Shown: one piece after another, positions 11,241 through 22,204 of the stretch
How positions within the stretch are numbered: the first letter of the stretch is position 1
How the letters are laid out: each line of letters starts with the position of its first letter
Source: Ceratothoa steindachneri
Taxonomy: Eukaryota; Arthropoda; Malacostraca; Isopoda; Cymothoidae
Assembly (NCBI GenBank): GCA_963969495.1
Contig: OZ018328.1
Span: forward strand, 5,075,886-5,139,885
DNA length: 64,000 nucleotides
Direction of reading: 5' to 3'
Translations under genes and position numbers: made by a program
Notes under the pieces: generated by a model
Told to the model about the DNA's origin: nothing
What the model saw: the letters and a program-made list of their open reading frames with translations, nothing else
Databases searched by the model: none

Positions 11241-12051
11241 TAACCCCCAATCGATCCAACCCGCTTCCTACACTATCCGGACGTGAGAAATCGAAGGAGA
11301 ATGAAACGGATTGTATATACAGTCCCTTTACTTACAAAAAAAATTTACAAAATATCTACAATAGAGAGGGGGCGATTATATTGGAGATCTTACTTTTTGG
11401 CCAAAAATACAAAAAGAAAATCCTATATATATATAAATACTATTTAATCTATCCTAATAAACATAAAAATCAAACAACCAAAAAAATCCTGACTACAACA
11501 GTCAATATATACACAACAATCAAGGCCTCACTTTATACAAAGAGGATGGGAAGATGTCCAGCCACCTGCCACTCGAGCGAGCAAAATGCCTAGGACTTAC
11601 AAGTGTGGCGCCTCTGCGCTTGATGGAAGATAATGACTTTAAAAAAAAAGCTTACGTGGCTATTATAAGCCCTCCTTCATTAAGCTATACTAATGGCCTT
11701 TATTTATTAATGATAATATAGCTTTCCAGGATATAACGCTTTGTTTGTAATATAAGGATATACGAAACTAAGTCCTATCTTTCCAGAATATGAGGCCTGG
11801 AAAGAAAAAAAAACATGGTAATCATTTTTATACATAAAATAAACAAAAAAAAACAAACCCATTCCCATTCACACACATTCTTACAGAGGGAGGGAGAGGG
11901 TACTGAGAAAAGGGGTGGGAGAATGGCCCTTTTACACACACTCACATTCGCCCCACCACACCGTGTGTTTTTATTGGTGACAGAGTATTTAACTATATAA
12001 ATTGACTATTCGCTGTCGTTTTTACCATAAGTTTTGAAGTATATATATATA
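11241..12051. other. Non-coding A-rich stretch
   Basis: Probably LINE 3' untranslated sequence followed by unassigned AT-rich DNA. Short frames (11381-11593, 11815-12000) show no domain. Duplicated at 17542-18350. Confidence 0.45.
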
Positions 12052-13428
12052 CGTGCTCGACAAAATTTTAGGCCGGGTGGGTGTCAAACAAGGTGCAGCA
12101 TGATAAAAGTGCCATAAAAATATTAATCTTACCCTTAATAATTCGTTGGGCATCCTTTGCGTTTCTTGACATCCTTCAGGCGTCGTGGTATGGACATAGC
12201 AAGATCATGTAGCTTCTGGGTAGGTATAGCATCCTAACAAGCCCTAATTTCCTTCTCCAGCTTGGGGAGAGTGCTAACGTCCTTCCCTTGTAACTGGTGT
12301 TTAACCACCTGCCAAAGGTTCTCAATCGGGTTTAAATCTGGGCTGTTACCAGGCCAATCCTCAATTAACTTAATCTCATAGTCTTTGGGCCAGGTTATGA
12401 CAGATCTGGCAGTGTGGCACGGGCCACCATCCTTTTGGAACATGCTTGCACCTGGTAACTCAAAGCACTCCTCCAGATGTTCATTTAGCAGCTCATAATA
12501 AATGTACTGGTTGACTTTAATATTGGCAGGCAACACAACAAGCTTCCTCAAGCCTCTGCCTGAGAAACAACCCCATACCATTAATGAACTGGGGTGTTTC
12601 ATGGTTCTACATGGGTAGCGTGGGTCAAGGGGGTCACTGCCGCGCTTCCGATACACGTTACCACCCATCCCTTCAGTCACTGTGAACGTTGCTTCATCAG
12701 ACCAAAGCACGTCAAGCCAGTCAAAATCACTCCACTGAAGATATTTCAGAGCATAGGTGACCCTACGAGCCTTCTGCACACAGGTGAGAATCGGTTTCTT
12801 GACGGGGCGGTAGCTTGTGTAACCAAGCTTATGAACATGTCGATTAACAGTGAGCACAGACACCTCACTGAACAGACCACTATTATTCTCCTTAATTTTA
12901 CGGGCTGAAATACGAGGACACTTCTCTAGGCCTCTCTTAACAACGTTATCAACACACCTAGAGGTCTTACGAGGCCTACCAGACCGCTCTTTCTGGGTTA
13001 GTTTGGCATCACACCCTCCCTCCCTCCACCTAGCAACGTAACGCCTCACAACACGATCATGTATTTTAAGTTGGTCGGCTATTTTCTTAGTTTGCTTACC
13101 AGCCTCCTTGAGATCGATAATCTGGACAATAGTTTCAGACGATAACTGCCTCGCATTTCCCATAATAAGGCCACAAACACTCCCAAACTACAAAAACAAA
13201 CAGTTATAAAATGGCGTCGGTCAGGAGAACAGAACAGCACAGTACTCTCACTATGGTAGACAAGCCGACATGGCTGGCAGGCTGAGCTGGAAACTGAGGG
13301 ATGTAGTGACGTCATGCAGCCAGCCCAAACTTCTGACTAAATTAAATCCCCCTTATCTATACCATTCTTTTTTTAGACATAAGTTTAGTTCGCGTACGCC
13401 CACCCGGCCTAAAATTTTGTCTAGCATT
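12052..13428 (-). mobile_element. Tc1/mariner transposon, unit 1
   Basis: Total length is 1377 bp. The ends form inverted repeats of about 30 bp sharing GACAAAATTTTAGGCCGGGT, differing at a few outer positions. TA dinucleotides flank both ends (12050-12051 and 13429-13430), as expected for Tc1 insertion. The right flank is a long (AT)n tract, and the left flank also has AT alternation, so the element landed in or beside the microsatellite. Confidence 0.93.
12135..13163 (-). pseudogene. Tc1-like DD34E transposase with one nonsense codon, unit 1
   Basis: The ORF starts at ATG 13163 and reads 309 codons to a TAG at 12234. The frame then continues cleanly ('AIPTQKLHDLAM', 'KKRKGCPTNY') to a natural TAA at 12135, giving about 342 residues, the usual Tc1 length. 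The N-terminal paired-like HTH domain ('ETIVQIIDLKEAGKQTKKIA') and second HTH ('GRPRKTS') bind the inverted repeats. Catalytic residues are readable: Asp in 'LWSDEATF', Asp in 'FQKDGGPCHTA' (usually DNAP), and Glu in 'SPDLNPIENLW'. The stop replaces a Trp codon by a single base change and removes only the C-terminal tail. The same stop occurs in unit 2, so it predates the duplication. Confidence 0.93.
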
Positions 13429-13435
13429 TAATATA

Positions 13436-13526
<91 letters not shown>
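13429..13526. repeat. (AT)n microsatellite, unit 1
   Basis: About 98 bp of AT alternation between the Tc1 element and the Mutator-like element. The unit 2 equivalent is 12 bp shorter. Confidence 0.97.
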
Positions 13527-13528
<2 letters not shown>

Positions 13529-13971
13529 GATACGGCACTTTCGTCTAAAACCCTTTACTCTAAGGAACTTTTGTCTAAAGAACTTTGGTATATAAGAACT
13601 TTGGCCTAAAGGAACTTTGGTTCAAAGGAACTTTGATCTAAAGCATTATTTACCTTTTAGTAATGAAATAATTACATTGGCTTTGAACATTATTTATATA
13701 TGTTCAATTGATATTGAATCATAAAAACTGACATCATCACAAAAAATGGGAGGGGGGGGGGCTTTTGACCACTATTTCGGAAATTGCAACCTTGTCTTAT
13801 GGATAGTATCCTATTGACTACACAATCCGTAGAAAATGTAATAAATAGACAAAAATTAAATAGGCAGCCAAAATATTTATATATTTTTATAAATTATTAT
13901 TAACGCAATCAATTATTCTATATACGTGCTTTACTTACATATATTGTGAAATACATGTAAGTACAGGATGT

Positions 13972-15421
13972 GTGCAATGCACGTGGACACGTGTACATGT
14001 AAGTAGGTGTTTCATCAACGTAAATAAGTTTGAAGCCCATAAAAACCCATGCCCTTCCTCGCTACCCCTTTATTGGGTTCTGCCATGGGCAAGTCTGCGA
14101 GAGATTTGTGATATTAGTTTTGTGAAAACCAAAAGAGGAAAGGATAAATTGTGTGATAATGGATATTATTACACAAAAAACAATTCAACAAAATGTGTAA
14201 GCTATTGGCGTTGTGAAGATCGTAAGTGTTTTAGTCGTCTTGTGTTAAGCCAAAATAAAGGAATTAAATGTTCACATCATACTCATGCAGGCGGTAGTGC
14301 AAAGATTCATGTTTTCAAAGCAATGAACACTCTTGAACAAAACACAAAATCAACGTCTGAACCTCCAGCTGCAATTAATTCTGAAGTAATAAACAAAGTG
14401 CCTGAGTGATCCCAAAGTGTTCTTCCTTCCATTGCAAGTCTAACCAGAAATATTAGGAAATTAAGAAACAAAATGCTCCCTAAACTCCCTACAACATTGA
14501 ATGAAGTGGACCTACAAGGTAGATTTAGCACAACTATTCAAGGTGAAAACTGGCTAATTCATGATAGCGGAAAAAATGATGAGGAACGATTTTTAATGTT
14601 TGCAGCACCTTCCGCTTTACGAACACTAGTTTCCGCTAAACACTGGTATGCTGATGGAACGTTTGAACCATGTCCTAGAATATATTATCAAATCTATACT
14701 ATTCATGCTTGAATCCATTGGGAAATTAACCCTCTTATTTTTATTTTTTTACAAAACAAGACAGAAGAAATTTACTTTAGAATGTTGAATGTGTTGAACG
14801 TTATGGATTGCAAATTGAAGTATCAGGTGTAAGTGTTGATTTTGAAATGGCTGTGCGAAATGCTTTTTGTGAGTTCTTAGTGAAATCCCCAAACATTTCT
14901 GTTCTTTTCATTTTTGCCAAACTACTTGGAAAAAACTTCAACAGTTGTGTCTTTCTATCCTTTATAATAATGATGCGGAATTTTCCCTATTTTGCAGAAA
15001 GGTTAACGCTTTAGAATTTCTGCCCGTTGCTGATGTACCAAAAAGACTTGAACTTTTGCAACAAAGTGCACCTGAGGAAGCTCCTCCTTTCGTTAAATAT
15101 ATTGAAGAAACTTACATTTTAGGCAAGCTTAGAACAAATGGAAGGCGCGCTAAACCTTTGTTCCCCCCACTCGAATGGAATGTTTATGAACTGACTCTAC
15201 AGGGTTTCCCTCCTACAACTAACTCTGTTGATGCTTCGAGGAACGAAGAGAATGTAATTAGAGCAAGAATTTCGCAGCTTGATATAGGAGTAGGCCCGAG
15301 GAAGAAAAACTTCACGGCTGGAAGAAAAGAGAAAAGAATCATGAATATTGTGACAGACTGCAGCAATCGTTCTATAGAGATTTACCTTCGGAGTATTGCT
15401 TATAACCTGGTTTCATTCTGA
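13972..15421 (+). pseudogene. MULE transposase with FLYWCH finger, unit 1
   Basis: Coding similarity runs over three frames. Segment 1 (13972-14409) carries a FLYWCH zinc finger: 'YYYTKNN', 'SYWRCEDRKC', 'CSHHTH'. A TGA at 14407-14409, probably from CGA, interrupts it. The same frame continues to 14712 with the MULE motif 'HWYADGTFEPCPRIYYQIYTIHA', where the Asp is catalytic. A shifted frame from 14808 has 'VDFEMAVRNAF', the second acidic motif. The last frame (14945-15421) has 'LEFLPVADVP' and 'PLEWNVYE'. The third acidic site, usually near 'NSVEAWHN', reads 'NSVDASRN'. Not functional. Confidence 0.85.
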
Positions 15422-15480
15422 ATGTTGTTTTTTTCTTTTAAATAAAGAAAAAGGAATAAATTTTAGATAATACTATTTTT

Positions 15481-15789
15481 GGTAAATATGTAGAACGATG
15501 GGACGTACTATTTCGTCCGTGTTCCAAAATGTTTCACGTTTTTGGAGTACATTTAAGGGGACGGCTCGTGTGGGGGTAAACACAATGGGACCCTACACTA
15601 CGATGATCCCGAGTTTCATTAAATTGATGAGGGTCTGGGGGACACAGCCCCCCAGTATATAATCCTAATTGTTCATAGAATAATATTTCGAAAAGGACTC
15701 AAACGCGCCTGAATATTCCAACACGAGTGAACGATAATATTTACACACAATTTTTTTTTTCGGCCGGGCCGCTAATCTACATATTTACC
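15481..15789. mobile_element. hAT-like MITE (309 bp), unit 1
   Basis: The ends are inverted GGTAAATATGTAG / CTACATATTTACC, with no coding capacity. The 8 bp duplication CTATTTTT flanks it exactly at 15473-15480 and 15790-15797, which fits the hAT superfamily. It sits in the 3' non-coding part of the Mutator-like element. Related copies form the fold-back structure at 47645-48358. Confidence 0.85.
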
Positions 15790-15916
15790 CTATTTTTTTA
15801 GAAAATACCTAACTGGAAGACCTTTTAGACGAAATTTTATTTAGACGAAAGTTCCTTTAGACCAAGGTTCCTCTAAACTAAAATTCCTATAGACGAAAGT
15901 TCCTTTAGACGAAAAA

Positions 15917-16845
15917 ATGTCCACCTTATTATCCGATAGGTCTACATACCTTTCGTTAAGTAAGAATCCCTTAGATGACGTAATCAAGTGTTTTAATAGA
16001 CACGTAAAAACCACTTTAAAAATACACAAATCAATTATGAACTCTGTCTCTTCTAGTGGCTCTTCTTTACCCTATTTGTATGGCCTAATAAAAACCTATA
16101 AACCAGGAAACCCAATAAGACCAATCATAAGTGCCACTGGTTCAATCCAATATAAACTTTCAAAATACTTACTAAATTTACTTTCCCCTATCTTAGGAAC
16201 TATATCCCCCTCGCATATAAAAAATTCCCTTGACCTATGCAATAAATTTAACAACATGAGGGTAACATCAGATCTGAGACTAGTCAGTTTTGATGTTACC
16301 TCATTATTCACCAAAGTGCCCATTGGTGACTTATTAGACTTCCTAGCCTCTATTATAAATGCTTATGACCTCCCTTTACCAACCAATACGATCATTGAGC
16401 TTATTTGTTTATGTATTAAAAAATGTAAATTTAGTTTCAACGGCAAATTCTATGAACAAGTGTTTGGTATGGCTATGGGTAATCCCTTATCTCCCTTATT
16501 GTCAAATTTATATATGGAATTTTTTGAAACTAGGTTGATCCTCCTCCTTGCTCTACTCAAATTGTTTGGTTCCGGTATGTTGACGAAATCCTGGTAATTT
16601 TAAACAACAGTTTCGACATCGATAGTTTTCTTTTAATTATCAACTCATTGGTTCCATCCATTAAATTCACCGTAGAAAAGGAAGTAAATAAGAGCCTTCC
16701 ATTTTTGGATGTCCTAATAATTAGAGAACCACATAGATTTAAATTTACTGTTTATAGGAAACCCACAAATAATTTATCTTATGTCCATTTTTATTCAAGT
16801 CATGCCAAAAATATAAAATCTGCTGTTTTTTCCTCCATGTATCTT
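15917..16845 (+). pseudogene. Penelope-like reverse transcriptase, unit 1, cut by the duplication junction
   Basis: The fragment starts 'MSTLLSDRSTYLSL' immediately after the Mutator-like right end, so its N-terminal part is missing. RT motifs follow: 'FDVTSLFTKVP' (motif A), 'GMAMGNPLSPLLSNLYME' (motif B), then after a frameshift near 16540 'WFRYVDEIL', where families have YVDD. The second catalytic Asp is thus Glu. The frame resumes at 16648 with 'KSLPFLDVLI' and 'VYRKPTNNLSYVHFYSSH', and ends at the junction in 'SSMYLR'. The GIY-YIG domain is absent from this unit. Confidence 0.88.
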
Positions 16846-16849
16846 AGGG

Positions 16850-17541
16850 TTTCTGAATCATGGGGACCAACTCTCAACCCAACTAAATGTGTGGCTCTTA
16901 AGATTCACTAGAAGTAACAGACAACGGACTGGTTTGGGACGGTACTTATACCACATTAACCATGTCCCCATCCCATTTAAGGACTAAGCGGCTGACCTGG
17001 GGATCTTGGTGGATAATAATAAGTTAAAACTCCACCAACGTATTGCAAATATTTTACTCAAGGCTAGTGAGGTGGCTCAAAGCATAATTAAGGCGACAGT
17101 TAATCGCGAAAGCACGTTTATGATCCCCTTATTTATTACTCACGTAAGTCCCATTTTAGAATGCGCTTCCTCATTGTGGAACTTGGGCTATATTGGAGAT
17201 TTGAGGCAGCTGAATCTGTTCAGAGACGGTGGCCAAAAGAGATTTCAGGCATGAGAAATATGGAATACTCTCAGCGTCTATGAGCTCTGAATTTATTCAG
17301 TGTTGAAGGAGGTTGTTGAGGCATGACATTATTAAATACTGGCATATTTTTTTATGACAGCACTTCCGTGTTTAGGGAAGACTTGTTCCCTCGCCCATCC
17401 CTGGGTTCCAGAAGAGGCCACGAATACAAAATTGCCCATTTCCAGGTCACAGCTGGAGGTCAGAAAGAGATATTTTAGCTTAAGACACGTAGGACTGTGG
17501 AACTCATTACCCTCATGTTGTAGCGGGCCGAAAATCTAAAC
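16850..17541 (+). pseudogene. LINE RT C-terminal fragment, unit 2
   Basis: Copy of 10549-11240 without the upstream RT part. It carries the pieces 'THVSPILECASSLWN' (17006-17254) and 'LRHVGLWNSLP' (17354-17539). Its left side is fused to Penelope-like coding sequence at the duplication junction, a non-functional chimera. Confidence 0.8.
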
Positions 17542-18350
17542 TAACCCCCAATCGATCCAACCCGCTTCCTACACTATCCGGACGTGAGAAATCGAAGGAG
17601 AATGAAACGGATTGTATATACAGTCCCTTTACTTACAAAAAAAATTTACAAAATATCTACAATAGAGAGGGGGCGATTATATTGGAGATCTTACTTTTTG
17701 GCCAAAAATACAAAAAGAAAATCCTATATATATAAATACTATTTAATCTATCCTAATAAACATAAAAATCAAACAACCAAAAAAATCCTGACTACAACAG
17801 TCAATATATACACAACAATCAAGGCCTCACTTTATACAAAGAGGATGGGAAGATGTCCAGCCACCTGCCACTCGAGCGAGCAAAATGCCTAGGACTTACA
17901 AGTGTGGCGCCTCTGCGCTTGATGGAAGATAATGACTTTAAAAAAAAAGCTTACGTGGCTATTATAAGCCCTCCTTCATTAAGCTATACTAATGGCCTTT
18001 ATTTATTAATGATAATATAGCTTTCCAGGATATAACGCTTTGTTTGTAATATAAGGATATACGAAACTAAGTCCTATCTTTCCAGAATATGAGGCCTGGA
18101 AAGAAAAAAAAACATGGTAATCATTTTTATACATAAAATAAACAAAAAAAAACAAACCCATTCCCATTCACACACATTCTTACAGAGGGAGGGAGAGGGT
18201 ACTGAGAAAAGGGGTGGGAGAATGGCCCTTTTACACACACTCACATTCGCCCCACCACACCGTGTGTTTTTATTGGTGACAGAGTATTTAACTATATAAA
18301 TTGACTATTCGCTGTCGTTTTTACCATAAGTTTTGAAGTATATATATATA
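17542..18350. other. Non-coding A-rich stretch, unit 2
   Basis: Copy of 11241-12051 with a 2 bp AT difference near 17725. No gene seen. Confidence 0.45.
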
Positions 18351-19727
18351 CGTGCTCGACAAAATTTTAGGCCGGGTGGGTGTCAAACAAGGTGCAGCAT
18401 GATAAAAGTGCCATAAAAATATTAATCTTACCCTTAATAATTCGTTGGGCATCCTTTGCGTTTCTTGACATCCTTCAGGCGTCGTGGTATGGACATAGCA
18501 AGATCATGTAGCTTCTGGGTAGGTATAGCATCCTAACAAGCCCTAATTTCCTTCTCCAGCTTGGGGAGAGTGCTAACGTCCTTCCCTTGTAACTGGTGTT
18601 TAACCACCTGCCAAAGGTTCTCAATCGGGTTTAAATCTGGGCTGTTACCAGGCCAATCCTCAATTAACTTAATCTCATAGTCTTTGGGCCAGGTTATGAC
18701 AGATCTGGCAGTGTGGCACGGGCCACCATCCTTTTGGAACATGCTTGCACCTGGTAACTCAAAGCACTCCTCCAGATGTTCATTTAGCAGCTCATAATAA
18801 ATGTACTGGTTGACTTTAATATTGGCAGGCAACACAACAAGCTTCCTCAAGCCTCTGCCTGAGAAACAACCCCATACCATTAATGAACTGGGGTGTTTCA
18901 TGGTTCTACATGGGTAGCGTGGGTCAAGGGGGTCACTGCCGCGCTTCCGATACACGTTACCACCCATCCCTTCAGTCACTGTGAACGTTGCTTCATCAGA
19001 CCAAAGCACGTCAAGCCAGTCAAAATCACTCCACTGAAGATATTTCAGAGCATAGGTGACCCTACGAGCCTTCTGCACACAGGTGAGAATCGGTTTCTTG
19101 ATGGGGCGGTAGCTTGTGTAACCAAGCTTATGAACATGTCGATTAACAGTGAGCACAGACACCTCACTGAACAGACCACTATTATTCTCCTTAATTTTAC
19201 GGGCTGAAATACGAGGACACTTCTCTAGGCCTCTCTTAACAACGTTATCAACACACCTAGAGGTCTTACGAGGCCTACCAGACCGCTCTTTCTGGGTTAG
19301 TTTGGCATCACACCCTCCCTCCCTCCACCTAGCAACGTAACGCCTCACAACACGATCATGTATTTTAAGTTGGTCGGCTATTTTCTTAGTTTGCTTACCA
19401 GCCTCCTTGAGATCGATAATCTGGACAATAGTTTCAGACGATAACTGCCTCGCATTTCCCATAATAAGGCCACAAACACTCCCAAACTACAAAAACAAAC
19501 AGTTATAAAATGGCGTCGGTCAGGAGAACAGAACAGCACAGTACTCTCACTATGGTAGACAAGCCGACATGGCTGGCAGGCTGAGCTGGAAACTGAGGGA
19601 TGTAGTGACGTCATGCAGCCAGCCCAAACTTCTGACTAAATTAAATCCCCCTTATCTATACCATTCTTTTTTTAGACATAAGTTTAGTTCGCGTACGCCC
19701 ACCCGGCCTAAAATTTTGTCTAGCATT
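18351..19727 (-). mobile_element. Tc1/mariner transposon, unit 2
   Basis: The 1377 bp copy has the same inverted ends and TA flanks as unit 1 (18349-18350 and 19728-19729). It arose by tandem duplication, not by a second transposition. Confidence 0.93.
18434..19462 (-). pseudogene. Tc1-like transposase with one nonsense codon, unit 2
   Basis: Identical in layout to unit 1. The 309-codon ORF (18533-19462) stops at the same TAG, and the remaining frame runs to TAA at 18434. One residue differs from unit 1 (Ile for Val in 'YRPxKKP'). Catalytic DD34E residues are kept apart from the common 'DGGP' variant of 'DNAP'. Confidence 0.93.
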
Positions 19728-19734
19728 TAATATA

Positions 19735-19813
<79 letters not shown>
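19728..19813. repeat. (AT)n microsatellite, unit 2
   Basis: About 86 bp of AT alternation, 12 bp shorter than in unit 1, a direct sign of slippage since the duplication. Confidence 0.97.
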
Positions 19814-19815
<2 letters not shown>

Positions 19816-20259
19816 GATACGGCACTTTCGTCTAAAACCCTTTACTCTAAGGAACTTTTGTCTAAAGAACTTTGGTATATAAGAACTTTGGCCTAAAGGA
19901 ACTTTGGTTCAAAGGAACTTTGATCTAAAGCATTATTTACCTTTTAGTAATGAAATAATTACATTGGCTTTGAACATTATTTATATATGTTCAATTGATA
20001 TTGAATCATAAAAACTGACATCATCACAAAAAATGGGAGGGGGGGGGGGCTTTTGACCACTATTTCGGAAATTGCAACCTTGTCTTATGGATAGTATCCT
20101 ATTGACTACACAATCCGTAGAAAATGTAATAAATAGACAAAAATTAAATAGGCAGCCAAAATATTTATATATTTTTATAAATTATTATTAACGCAATCAA
20201 TTATTCTATATACGTGCTTTACTTACATATATTGTGAAATACATGTAAGTACAGGATGT

Positions 20260-21709
20260 GTGCAATGCACGTGGACACGTGTACATGTAAGTAGGTGTTT
20301 CATCAACGTAAATAAGTTTGAAGCCCATAAAAACCCATGCCCTTCCTCGCTACCCCTTTATTGGGTTCTGCCATGGGCAAGTCTGCGAGGGATTTGTGAT
20401 ATTAGTTTTGTGAAAACCAAAAGAGGAAAGGATAAATTGTGTGATAATGGATATTATTACACAAAAAACAATTCAACAAAATGTGTAAGCTATTGGCGTT
20501 GTGAAGATCGTAAGTGTTTTAGTCGTCTTGTGTTAAGCCAAAATAAAGGAATTAAATGTTCACATCATACTCATGCAGGCGGTAGTGCAAAGATTCATGT
20601 TTTCAAAGCAATGAACACTCTTGAACAAAACACAAAATCAACGTCTGAACCTCCAGCTGCAATTAATTCTGAAGTAATAAACAAAGTGCCTGAGTGATCC
20701 CAAAGTGTTCTTCCTTCCATTGCAAGTCTAACCAGAAATATTAGGAAATTAAGAAACAAAATGCTCCCTAAACTCCCTACAACATTGAATGAAGTGGACC
20801 TACAAGGTAGATTTAGCACAACTATTCAAGGTGAAAACTGGCTAATTCATGATAGCGGAAAAGATGATGAGGAACGATTTTTAATGTTTGCAGCACCTTC
20901 CGCTTTACGAACACTAGTTTCCGCTAAACACTGGTATGCTGATGGAACGTTTGAACCATGTCCTAGAATATATTATCAAATCTATACTATTCATGCTTGA
21001 ATCCATTGGGAAATTAACCCTCTTATTTTTATTTTTTTACAAAACAAGACAGAAGAAATTTACTTTAGAATGTTGAATGTGTTGAACGTTATGGATTGCA
21101 AATTGAAGTATCAGGTGTAAGTGTTGATTTTGAAATGGCTGTGCGAAATGCTTTTTGTGAGTTCTTAGTGAAATCCCCAAACATTTCTGTTCTTTTCATT
21201 TTTGCCAAACTACTTGGAAAAAACTTCAACAGTTGTGTCTTTCTATCCTTTATAATAATGATGCGGAATTTTCCCTATTTTGCAGAAAGGTTAACGCTTT
21301 AGAATTTCTGCCCGTTGCTGATGTACCAAAAAGACTTGAACTTTTGCAACAAAGTGCACCTGAGGAAGCTCCTCCTTTCGTTAAATATATTGAAGAAACT
21401 TACATTTTAGGCAAGCTTAGAACAAATGGAAGGCGCGCTAAACCTTTGTTCCCCCCACTCGAATGGAATGTTTATGAACTGACTCTACAGGGTTTCCCTC
21501 CTACAACTAACTCTGTTGATGCTTCGAGGAACGAAGAGAATGTAATTAGAGCAAGAATTTCGCAGCTTGATATAGGAGTAGGCCCGAGGAAGAAAAACTT
21601 CACGGCTGGAAGAAAAGAGAAAAGAATCATGAATATTGTGACAGACTGCAGCAATCGTTCTATAGAGATTTACCTTCGGAGTATTGCTTATAACCTGGTT
21701 TCATTCTGA
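20260..21709 (+). pseudogene. MULE transposase with FLYWCH finger, unit 2
   Basis: Carries the same TGA (20695-20697), the same later stop and the same frame changes as unit 1, so all its inactivating lesions predate the duplication. The residue changes seen are Gly for Glu in 'LRxICD' and Asp for Asn in 'GKxDEERF'. Confidence 0.85.
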
Positions 21710-21768
21710 ATGTTGTTTTTTTCTTTTAAATAAAGAAAAAGGAATAAATTTTAGATAATACTATTTTT

Positions 21769-22077
21769 GGTAAATATGTAGAACGATGGGACGTACTATT
21801 TCGTCCGTGTTCCAAAATGTTTCACGTTTTTGGAGTACATTTAAGGGGACGGCTCGTGTGGGGGTAAACACAATGGGACCCTACACTACGATGATCCCGA
21901 GTTTCATTAAATTGATGAGGGTCTGGGGGACACAGCCCCCCAGTATATAATCCTAATTGTTCATAGAATAATATTTCGAAAAGGACTCAAACGCGCCTGA
22001 ATATTCCAACACGAGTGAACGATAATATTTACACACAATTTTTTTTTTCGGCCGGGCCGCTAATCTACATATTTACC
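21769..22077. mobile_element. hAT-like MITE (309 bp), unit 2
   Basis: Flanked by CTATTTTT at 21761-21768 and 22078-22085, as in unit 1. Confidence 0.85.
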
Positions 22078-22204
22078 CTATTTTTTTAGAAAATACCTAA
22101 CTGGAAGACCTTTTAGACGAAATTTTATTTAGACGAAAGTTCCTTTAGACCAAGGTTCCTCTAAACTAAAATTCCTATAGACGAAAGTTCCTTTAGACGA
22201 AAAA

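Larger units (their letters stand above)
13527..15913 (+). mobile_element. FLYWCH-type Mutator-like (Phantom-like) element, unit 1
   Basis: The ends are inverted repeats built from several copies of a 17-18 bp motif, GGAACTTT(C/G)GTCTAAA. It reads forward at 13536-13645 and reverse-complemented at 15826-15913. Between them lies a decayed transposase with a FLYWCH zinc finger and a MULE catalytic region. This resembles the Phantom group of MULEs. Outer ends and target duplication could not be fixed because the left side borders (AT)n and the right side Penelope-like coding sequence. Confidence 0.8.
10545..16845 (+). repeat. 6301 bp tandem duplication, unit 1
   Basis: Matches 16846-23138 in the same order and orientation. 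The left breakpoint is AGGG in LINE sequence (10545-10548), the right one AGGG in Penelope-like sequence (23139-23142), and the junction AGGG at 16846-16849 joins the two. Offsets step 6301, 6299, 6288 because of indels in (AT)n tracts. Outside 16250-16670 the units are almost identical. Confidence 0.97.
19814..22201 (+). mobile_element. FLYWCH-type Mutator-like element, unit 2
   Basis: Same inverted-repeat ends and inner order as unit 1, with the hAT-like MITE in the same place. Confidence 0.8.

Noticed and set aside
12594..12908. 104-codon plus-strand frame (and its copy at 18893)
   Set aside because: Exact antisense shadow of the Tc1 transposase.
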